A DNA stretch of 5,163 nucleotides from Dehalococcoidales bacterium. GTDB lineage: Bacteria; Chloroflexota; Dehalococcoidia; Dehalococcoidales; UBA5760. Shown here one piece after another: positions 1-4,423 of the stretch (position 1 is its first letter; each line of letters starts with the position of its first letter). The notes under the pieces are model-generated. The model did no database searches, was not told the origin of the DNA, and was given only the letters and a program-made list of their open reading frames with translations. Location: assembly GCA_030640485.1 (NCBI GenBank), contig DAOWJG010000169.1:1-5163 (forward strand), in the 5' to 3' direction. Position numbers and translations under genes: made by a program.

Positions 1-8
1 GAGATGTA

Positions 9-716
9 TTGAAGAATATCCTTAGAGATGACAGAAAGAATTATGATAGAGCAGAATTGGAACTTGGTGAAGATATTAAATTAATGGATGATGCGATAGT
101 CCTATATATTGAATCACTTCAGGCAGCTTATCGTCTTATGGGTGAGTGGAAAAGTAATGATTCTAATCGAGCTGCGATTGCAATGATGATATCTACTCTG
201 AATTACATCCTTCTTGCTAGACATAGTATTATGCTAGGTTATTATCCAGAAGTTCGCGATTTATTAAGAAGCTGCTATGAGCGAATTTCCAGAGGTTACC
301 TCTTTTTCTATAGTAAGAAATTTGCTAATAGATTCTTATCTTCTGGTAAGCATATTAAACAGTCCGAAGTAGACAAAGAACTAAGTAGGCTGGAGAAGGA
401 CCTGGATAAAAGCAGGGAGGTTCTTAAGAATCTCAGGGAATATTATGGATTTTATTCGGACGTCGCACACCCGAATCTAAAGTCGTTTGAAGCTCGTTAT
501 GGAAAGAAAGGCCTCGGAGAAAGGGTAGGATTAGAATGCCTGTTTGGTGGTATTATGTCAACTATACGCGGGCATGTTGTAGTAATAAGGATACTCCAGA
601 CTGTTTTAAGCGCGTTGAGGATTTTAGGAATTATACTACCCGAAGAATCAGGAAGCTGGGACAAAGAATACCAGCGAATCAGCAGAATATGTGACGAGAT
701 GGTTGATAATCTTTAG
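9..716 (+). CDS. Hypothetical helical protein, possibly HEPN/DUF5677-like, 5' end uncertain
   Basis: The 235-residue reading starts at a TTG and ends with TAG. The same frame is open upstream to the window edge and no convincing ribosome binding site is visible, so the true start may lie outside; the first in-frame ATG is at codon 26 (84-86). The predicted protein is almost entirely helical and soluble. It has a conserved-looking LLRSCYE segment near residues 86-92, a charged, probably coiled-coil stretch around 117-143, and YSDVAHPN near 148-155. An R-S-x-x-E helix followed by a late S/D-x-x-H-P motif resembles DUF5677-type or HEPN-like helical proteins, but I recognise this only loosely and cannot assign an activity. 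A hydrophobic stretch near 180-210 is probably a buried helix. Base composition is clearly more AT-rich (about 30-40% GC in sampled lines) than the following genes (about 50%), which suggests a different origin. It converges on the ligase gene. Confidence 0.7.
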   Translation: MKNILRDDRKNYDRAELELGEDIKLMDDAIVLYIESLQAAYRLMGEWKSNDSNRAAIAMMISTLNYILLARHSIMLGYYPEVRDLLRSCYERISRGYLFFYSKKFANRFLSSGKHIKQSEVDKELSRLEKDLDKSREVLKNLREYYGFYSDVAHPNLKSFEARYGKKGLGERVGLECLFGGIMSTIRGHVVVIRILQTVLSALRILGIILPEESGSWDKEYQRISRICDEMVDNL

Positions 717-782
717 AATAACCACCCACCCAGCCAACACTTTTTGTCTATTTTGGTATTATTCTTATCGCCTACTCTTCAG

Positions 783-890
783 AGCAAAGAACGCATAAAA
801 CCCATAGAAGCCATAGAGAGCATAAAATCTGGGGTCGTTTAAGAAAATGCCCAGTAAGCCCAGTAGCCCTAAAAGACCTAGCCAGCCCAG
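783..890. repeat. Degenerate 9-bp-period tandem repeat, two sub-blocks
   Basis: Twelve consecutive 9-mers can be read in one register. The first five (783-827) are agcaaagaa, cgcataaaa, cccatagaa, gccatagag and agcataaaa, consensus roughly nGCATArAA. After two poor units (828-845) come aatgcccag, taagcccag, tagccctaa, aagacctag and ccagcccag (846-890), built around AGCCCAG. On the minus strand the period gives runs of Y-G-F and L-G-L codons, so reading frames crossing it are artefacts of the repeat. It lies just past the stop of the ligase gene, between convergent genes. The stretch 717-782 before it shows no gene and no clear hairpin terminator. Confidence 0.6.
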
Positions 891-906
891 TCTGCTCCTG
901 CCTATC

Positions 907-2391
907 CTATCCCTCCTGCAATAGTCGCCGGTTAATCTTCCCTGAGCCAGTCCTGGGTATGCTCTCCACAAACTCAAATCTCTTGGGCAACTTAAAGTCA
1001 GCCAGGTTCTGGTAGCAAAGAGTAGCCAGCTCCTCACCGGTAACCCGGCGTCCTTCTTTGAGCACTATAAAAGCCGTGGGGACCAGCCTATCGTGAGCGC
1101 CTCTAACCCCTACATAGGCGGCTTCAGCAACGCTGGCATGCCTCAAAAGTATATCCTCAACCTCCCAGGGGGAAATTTTTAGCCCGGCTGGGGTCACTAT
1201 GATGAACGATTTCTTCTCCACATACTCAAGGTATCCATCTTCATCCATCCTGACCGAATCACCGGTATAAAACCAGCCATCTTTGAACACCTGAGCCGTG
1301 AGTTCAGGCGCCTTATAGTATTCCTTCATTGCCCAGGGAACCTTGAAGACCGCCTCACCTATCTCACCGGTAGCCACTTTCTTGCCATCATCACCAATTA
1401 TCTTAAGGTCACAAATTGGCTTACCCACTGTTCCCAGTCTCTGATCAGTAAGGGTGCTCATAGAGACAACCGAGAGTTCCGAAAGCCCGTATGTCTCACA
1501 CAGGGTTAAACCGAACTTATTCTCCAGCATCTTCATCAGGCGGGGTGAGGTTTTCGCTCCAGCAGTGGATGCCACTCTCAGTGAGCTGAGGTCATAGCTC
1601 TTGATGACCTTACCTCGCAACATAGCTAAGGCGTTATGCATCGCCGGCACCCCGAAAAGGATGGTGCCTTTCTCCCGCTCGATAGCCTCCAAAACGGCTC
1701 TGGGGGTGAACTGAGGAATTATTACCACCGTAGCCCCCGTGATCAGGGAACCAAAAAGAACCTCACTCAATCCGAACAGGTAGAAGAAGGGCACCGGATC
1801 TATCACCACGTCTTCTCTGCCGCGTCCTATACCGGCAGAGACTATGCTGGGGGTGCCCATGAGAGAATCATGAGTATGCACCACTCCCTTTTGCCTCCCC
1901 AACACACCTGAGGTATATATGATGGTAGCCTTGTCCTCATCATTTATAGCAACATTAGGGGATAGCGTAGAACTGCCAGCTAGCATTGTTTTATAAGAAC
2001 CGCCATCAACCTCCAGGACCTGCTTTAGCCGGGGGAGGTTAGGCAAAACCGCCGATAGCATCCGTGGAAATTGGCTTTCCGTGATGATAATTTTGGTATC
2101 GGAATCACGCAGCATAGAGTCGAGTTCCGGGGCTTTGAGTGCCGTGCTGAGAAGGACAGCGACGCCACCAGCCTTAATAACCCCGAAATAGTTAATAACC
2201 CACTCCGGACAATGAGACATCAAAAGGGCTACATGCTCGCCCTTTTCTAATCCCGACTCTATTAGAGCATTGGCAATTCGGTTAGATGTCTCCTCTAATT
2301 CCCGGTAGGTAATCCTCTGGGAACCAAGGATAATGGCTGTTTTTTGCGGTATCTCTTGGGCGGTTGTTTCCAGTATTTGATTTAGATTCAT
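907..2391 (-). CDS. Acyl-CoA synthetase / AMP-dependent acid-CoA ligase (class I adenylate-forming enzyme)
   Basis: The 494-residue protein has the length and motif order of the ANL superfamily, which activates a carboxylate with ATP to an acyl-AMP and then usually forms the CoA thioester in the cytosol. Visible motifs: the phosphate-binding loop at 159-170 (Y-T-S-G, then V-L-G-R-Q-K-G-V), the A5 motif C-E-T-Y-G-L-S-E at 298-305, G-E-I-G-E at 342-346, the A7 motif G-W-F-Y-T-G-D at 372-378, and the C-terminal A10 motif P-R-T-G-S-G-K-I at 479-486 with catalytic Lys485. The start is the first ATG after an in-frame stop, and a GAGAAG ribosome binding site lies a few bases upstream. Two motifs are unusual. 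The loop has VL instead of the usual TT and Q instead of P. The hinge motif at 391-395 reads V-E-K-K-S where G-R-x-x-D is usual. The substrate cannot be told from the sequence; a medium or long-chain fatty acid or an aromatic acid is possible. It is transcribed divergently from the U32 gene. Confidence 0.93.
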   Translation of the reverse strand: MNLNQILETTAQEIPQKTAIILGSQRITYRELEETSNRIANALIESGLEKGEHVALLMSHCPEWVINYFGVIKAGGVAVLLSTALKAPELDSMLRDSDTKIIITESQFPRMLSAVLPNLPRLKQVLEVDGGSYKTMLAGSSTLSPNVAINDEDKATIIYTSGVLGRQKGVVHTHDSLMGTPSIVSAGIGRGREDVVIDPVPFFYLFGLSEVLFGSLITGATVVIIPQFTPRAVLEAIEREKGTILFGVPAMHNALAMLRGKVIKSYDLSSLRVASTAGAKTSPRLMKMLENKFGLTLCETYGLSELSVVSMSTLTDQRLGTVGKPICDLKIIGDDGKKVATGEIGEAVFKVPWAMKEYYKAPELTAQVFKDGWFYTGDSVRMDEDGYLEYVEKKSFIIVTPAGLKISPWEVEDILLRHASVAEAAYVGVRGAHDRLVPTAFIVLKEGRRVTGEELATLCYQNLADFKLPKRFEFVESIPRTGSGKINRRLLQEG

Positions 2392-2433
2392 GCTAACTTC
2401 TCGTAAAAATTGCTAAAATGTGGGTTTCGCCTA

Positions 2434-2462
2434 TTGACAAACATATTTTCTCCGTATAGTAT
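2434..2462 (+). promoter_or_regulatory. Upstream promoter P1 facing the U32 gene
   Basis: A perfect TTGACA at 2434-2439 is followed by a 17-bp spacer and TAGTAT at 2457-2462 (4 of 6 to TATAAT). Transcription would start near 2469 and give a leader of about 215 nt before the U32 start, or a short RNA if it stops at the hairpin and T-run ending at 2609. The same architecture recurs at 2616-2644. Confidence 0.45.
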
Positions 2463-2486
2463 ATTACAGGGCTGACTGTTATACTA
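2457..2486. promoter_or_regulatory. Inverted heptamer pair TAGTATA-N16-TATACTA (possible operator 1)
   Basis: A perfect 7-bp inverted repeat has arms at 2457-2463 and 2480-2486. The left arm contains the -10 of P1 and overlaps the -10 of the candidate minus-strand promoter; the right arm overlaps that promoter's -35. The same heptamer pair recurs at 2625-2657. A repressor or regulator bound here would affect both divergent genes. That is inferred from position only; no regulator gene is in the window. Confidence 0.35.
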
Positions 2487-2489
2487 CAA
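2461..2489 (-). promoter_or_regulatory. Candidate promoter for the acyl-CoA ligase gene
   Basis: Read on the minus strand, TTGTAG (2489-2484) is followed after 17 bp by TAATAT (2466-2461), predicting a start near 2454 and a leader of about 62 nt. The -35 matches consensus at only 3 of 6 positions and the -10 at 4 of 6. It overlaps the plus-strand promoter at 2434-2462 and both TAGTATA heptamers of the first inverted pair, so the two directions could not easily be used independently. Confidence 0.3.
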
Positions 2490-2495
2490 GTTATT

Positions 2496-2526
2496 CTTTG
2501 AGCACCAGTCAATACCTGACTCAAAG
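2496..2526. repeat. Hairpin-forming inverted repeat in the P1 leader
   Basis: CTTTGAG (2496-2502) and CTCAAAG (2520-2526) are perfect inverted arms around a 17-nt loop. An alternative inner stem pairs AGTCA (2507-2511) with TGACT (2517-2521) and shares bases with the outer stem. The RNA could fold as one bulged stem or switch between two short ones. It is not followed by a T-run, so it is not an intrinsic terminator. Confidence 0.35.
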
Positions 2527-2533
2527 TATAAAT

Positions 2534-2609
2534 ATATGGGGCTATATTTTAGGCAGTAAAGTTGTGCTCTAGTTAAAGCCTAAAGTGGTAGCCATATAAG
2601 AAAGTTTTT
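2534..2609 (+). terminator. Long imperfect hairpin followed by a T-run (possible attenuator or sRNA terminator)
   Basis: The left arm is ATAT (2534-2537), a two-base bulge, GGCTA (2540-2544), a three-base interruption and TTTAGGC (2548-2554). The right arm is GCCTAAA (2578-2584), a four-base interruption, TAGCC (2589-2593) and ATAT (2594-2597). That is 16 pairs with a 23-nt loop. Seven bases later come five T residues (2605-2609). The stem is AT-rich and the gap to the T-run is longer than in classic terminators, so efficiency is doubtful. It lies between the two plus-strand promoters. Confidence 0.3.
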
Positions 2610-2615
2610 AGGGGC

Positions 2616-2644
2616 TTGACAGAATAGTATATTTCCTGTAGTGT
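2616..2644 (+). promoter_or_regulatory. Proximal promoter P2 of the U32-family gene
   Basis: A perfect TTGACA at 2616-2621, a 17-bp spacer and TAGTGT at 2639-2644 repeat the layout of P1 (TTGACA-N17-TAGTRT). The start would be near 2651, leaving a leader of about 33 nt before the ATG at 2684. The -10 matches consensus at only 3 of 6 positions, which would suit a promoter that needs an activator. Confidence 0.45.
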
Positions 2645-2657
2645 CTTCTGTATACTA
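2625..2657. promoter_or_regulatory. Inverted heptamer pair TAGTATA-N19-TATACTA (possible operator 2)
   Basis: Perfect 7-bp inverted arms lie at 2625-2631, inside the P2 spacer, and at 2651-2657, at the predicted P2 start. The heptamer is identical to the pair at 2457-2486, giving four copies in 201 bp. The dyad brackets the P2 -10 and is well placed for repression. Confidence 0.35.
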
Positions 2658-2683
2658 ATGTCCAGCCATAAAGTGAAAAAAAT

Positions 2684-3838
2684 ATGCGTTTATTAGTGCC
2701 CGCGAACTGGGACAGAGAATTAATCTCCCCTCTGAGCCGGATCAAGGCAGATATTGAAATATACGGTGTTTTACCCACCTCAATGCTGGGTAGCGGCGGC
2801 TCAGGGCCCAATATCCCTCAGATGACGACGGAACAAGCGGAAGAATTCATCAAGCTAGCTCATTCCGCCGACCTAACCTTTAACTACCTTCTCAATGCCC
2901 CGTGCATGAATAACATGGAGTGGCATGAGGATACCCATCAGGCATTACTCCAGCATATAGAGTGGCTCAGTAATATCGGGGTAGAGAGTGTCACGGTGGC
3001 TATACCGTACCTGCTAGAGCTTATCAAGTGTCAATTTCCTCACCTTAAAGTAGAGGTGTCAACTATATCTCATGTCAACAGCGTAGCCCGGGCTGAGTTC
3101 TTTGAATCTCTGGGAGCTGATGCCATTATGCTGGATCCCAATATAAACCGGGACTTCAAACTGCTTAAGGCTATTAGAAGTGCGGTAGGGTGTGAGCTCG
3201 GGGTATTGACTAACACCAGTTGCCTCTATCAGTGTCCTTATGAGTACTATCACAACACTACCCTGGGGCATGCCAGTCAAAACCACAACCTGCTTAATGG
3301 TTTTTATATGGACTACTGCGTGCTTCACTGTGCTTTGAGCAGTCTCAGTGATACCTCGCAGTTTATTAAAGCTCGCTGGATAAGACCGGAGGACATACCT
3401 ATTTACCAAGAAATGGGCATTGACTTCTTTAAAGTCGGTGGTAGAGCTATGCCCACGGAGTGGATTGTAGATGTTACTGAGGCATATTCATTACAGCATT
3501 ACCAGGGAAACCTGTATGATATTCTAAACAACTTCAGCCCGAAGACCAAGAACGTAGCCCCGAATCTATCCAGCGCGCAAATCACTACCATAACTTCACC
3601 GCCCAAGGTCTATATTGACAATCAGGCGCTAGAAGGTTTTACTGATTTCTTTAGGCAACAGGATTGCCTGTCTGGATGCTTTAATTGCCACTATTGCCAG
3701 GAAATAGCGGACAAAGTGGTCAAGCTCGACCGTTCTGAAGTTGATAAATACACATCTGTGCTCAAAGAGCTCCTGGATGACCTATCCTCTAGTAACATAT
3801 TTAGAGTCAGAGAACCGGTGCGCTGTCAGCAATATTAG
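2684..3838 (+). CDS. U32-family (historical 'peptidase U32') cysteine-rich protein
   Basis: The 384-residue protein resembles U32-family proteins in its overall plan. It opens with V-P-A-N-W and E-I-Y-G (residues 5-9 and 25-28), consistent with the start of a TIM-barrel-like domain. A middle segment, S-T-I-S-H-V-N-S near 126-133 followed by G-A-D-A-I-M-L-D-P and an Arg at 156, matches the family's barrel strands. Likely metal ligands are C180-x3-C184 and C212-x3-C216, with His190 and His196 nearby. A C-terminal cluster C328-x3-C332-x2-C335-x2-C338 follows. Characterised U32 relatives (UbiU/UbiV, RlhA, TrhP) carry a 4Fe-4S cluster and take part in hydroxylation of ubiquinone precursors or RNA; classical protease activity is doubtful. 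The substrate here is unknown. The start is the first ATG after an in-frame TAA at 2669-2671, with a weak AAGTGA-like ribosome binding site. Confidence 0.75.
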   Translation: MRLLVPANWDRELISPLSRIKADIEIYGVLPTSMLGSGGSGPNIPQMTTEQAEEFIKLAHSADLTFNYLLNAPCMNNMEWHEDTHQALLQHIEWLSNIGVESVTVAIPYLLELIKCQFPHLKVEVSTISHVNSVARAEFFESLGADAIMLDPNINRDFKLLKAIRSAVGCELGVLTNTSCLYQCPYEYYHNTTLGHASQNHNLLNGFYMDYCVLHCALSSLSDTSQFIKARWIRPEDIPIYQEMGIDFFKVGGRAMPTEWIVDVTEAYSLQHYQGNLYDILNNFSPKTKNVAPNLSSAQITTITSPPKVYIDNQALEGFTDFFRQQDCLSGCFNCHYCQEIADKVVKLDRSEVDKYTSVLKELLDDLSSSNIFRVREPVRCQQY

Positions 3839-3907
3839 CGCCAGATATGACGTCAGGGTCATCCAACCAGCCTGCTTTCAATCCTATCTACTACCTCTCA
3901 GTCTCCC
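3839..3907. other. Convergent gap with an 8-bp palindrome, no clear terminator
   Basis: This gap separates the U32 stop from the end of the open frame on the minus strand. The only structure seen is the palindrome TGACGTCA at 3848-3855, too short to interpret. There is no GC-rich hairpin followed by a T-run in either direction. Confidence 0.4.
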
Positions 3908-4147
3908 TTAGTTTAGCTTAGGCCAATTAAAAAAGATGGGCGGTAGCAGATTAGGTATCCAATCTTGCCACTTCTTACCAAATATTTTCGGGTCATAACG
4001 CCATACCAAGTTTAGAGGTTCGGCTATTGGCTGATATTCCAGATACATTTTCTTGCTGCCCTTATTTTTGGTATCTCCTTCTAGCCACTGACAAAATGAA
4101 CAAACGGCAATACAGTATATAAACCGGTACCATAGCCCTGAGGAGGC
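3908..4147 (-). pseudogene. In-frame 79-codon open extension beyond the TAG of the small gene
   Basis: Past the TAG at 4150-4148 the frame of the upstream small gene stays open for 79 codons and ends at TAA (3910-3908). The predicted residues are rich in W, Y, F and P and look protein-like, for example W-R-Y-D-P-K-I-F-G and W-I-P-N-L-L-P-P near the end. An internal ATG lies at 4048-4046 but has no strong ribosome binding site. Across 4185-4081 another minus-strand frame also gives a plausible 34-residue peptide (M-L-T-Y-G-T-V-P-E-V at its start, then P-P-Q-G-Y-G-T-G). The region may therefore be a gene broken by a stop or frameshift, a readthrough extension, or chance. I recognise no family. 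Confidence 0.3.
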
Positions 4148-4264
4148 CTATAGACTACTTCTGGTACGGTTCCATAGGTAAGCATACCGTTCCCTATCAG
4201 ACATAATAAGCCACTTTAGGCGAAACCAAATCTTCCTGATGTAGTTAGCTATTCCCATATTCAT
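4148..4264 (-). CDS. Small basic hypothetical protein, 38 residues
   Basis: The ATG at 4264-4262 is preceded by a strong ribosome binding site, GAGGTGG (4276-4270), with five-base spacing, and by a perfect TATAAT about 30 bp upstream. These signals are the best of any gene in the window. The peptide has eight Lys/Arg and two acidic residues, three Trp, and the pattern M-S-D-R-E-R-Y-A-Y-L-W near 21-31. It resembles a short amphipathic helix rather than a full transmembrane protein. It stops at a TAG that lies in frame with a further 79 open codons, so it may be complete, or the N-terminus of a 118-codon gene interrupted by TAG. Function unknown. It is divergent from the exporter gene. Confidence 0.55.
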   Translation of the reverse strand: MNMGIANYIRKIWFRLKWLIMSDRERYAYLWNRTRSSL

Positions 4265-4294
4265 AGATGCCACCTCTTCTCCTAGCATCTATAG

Positions 4295-4300
4295 ATTATA
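4295..4300 (-). promoter_or_regulatory. -10 element of the small minus-strand gene
   Basis: On the minus strand, TATAAT (4300-4295) is a perfect -10. It predicts a start near 4288 and a leader of about 24 nt that includes the GAGGTGG ribosome binding site. No good -35 is seen at the expected distance (TAACCT at 17 bp), so an activator may be needed. Confidence 0.5.
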
Positions 4301-4325
4301 ACGCAAAACACCACAGAAGGTTAGG

Positions 4326-4359
4326 ACAAAATGTGCCAATTAAACACTTGGCGGTTTGT
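4326..4359. promoter_or_regulatory. Interrupted dyad between divergent promoters
   Basis: Inner arms GCCAA (4335-4339) and TTGGC (4348-4352) flank eight bases. Outer arms ACAAA (4326-4330) and TTTGT (4355-4359) extend the symmetry, with 4 and 2 unpaired bases between inner and outer arms. The dyad sits between the -10 elements of the small gene and of the exporter and could bind a dimeric regulator of either. It has no T-run and is not a terminator. Confidence 0.3.
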
Positions 4360-4402
4360 GGGTGAGATAGAGAGGTAAGGTCTTATTATTACTATGAAAA
4401 AT

Positions 4403-4411
4403 TGATATAAT
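4403..4411 (+). promoter_or_regulatory. Extended -10 promoter of the MFS exporter gene
   Basis: TGATATAAT at 4403-4411 is a perfect extended -10 (TGnTATAAT). The -35 position 17 bp upstream (4383-4388) is TTATTA, a 3 of 6 match, as is common for extended -10 promoters. The start would fall near 4418, only about six bases before the ATG. Confidence 0.55.
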
Positions 4412-4423
4412 GGTTGGATTAAT

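Noticed and set aside
632..638. A further TATACTA heptamer inside the first gene
   Set aside because: It is a lone copy within coding sequence without an inverted partner, so it was not counted with the regulatory set at 2457-2657.
765..1037. A 90-codon minus-strand frame with Y-G-F and L-G-L runs
   Set aside because: It is produced by the 9-bp-period repeat plus a wrong frame of the ligase gene, whose own stop is at 907. It has no family signature.
1636..1911. A 91-codon plus-strand frame
   Set aside because: It lies entirely antisense to the conserved core of the acyl-CoA ligase, including the phosphate loop region, and its product looks random.
2536..2559. A seven-codon plus-strand frame inside the leader hairpin, possibly a leader peptide
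   Set aside because: It has no ribosome binding site and no run of one regulatory amino acid, and such short frames are expected by chance.
2608..2811. A 67-codon minus-strand frame across the U32 start
   Set aside because: It overlaps the P2 promoter and the first codons of the U32 gene in antisense and shows no family features.
3059..3409. A 116-codon minus-strand frame
   Set aside because: It is antisense to the central cysteine region of the U32 gene, and neither protein-like motifs nor a ribosome binding site support it.
3848..3855. The palindrome TGACGTCA after the U32 gene
   Set aside because: It is a single 8-bp palindrome downstream of a gene end, with no second copy and no promoter nearby, so it is compatible with chance.
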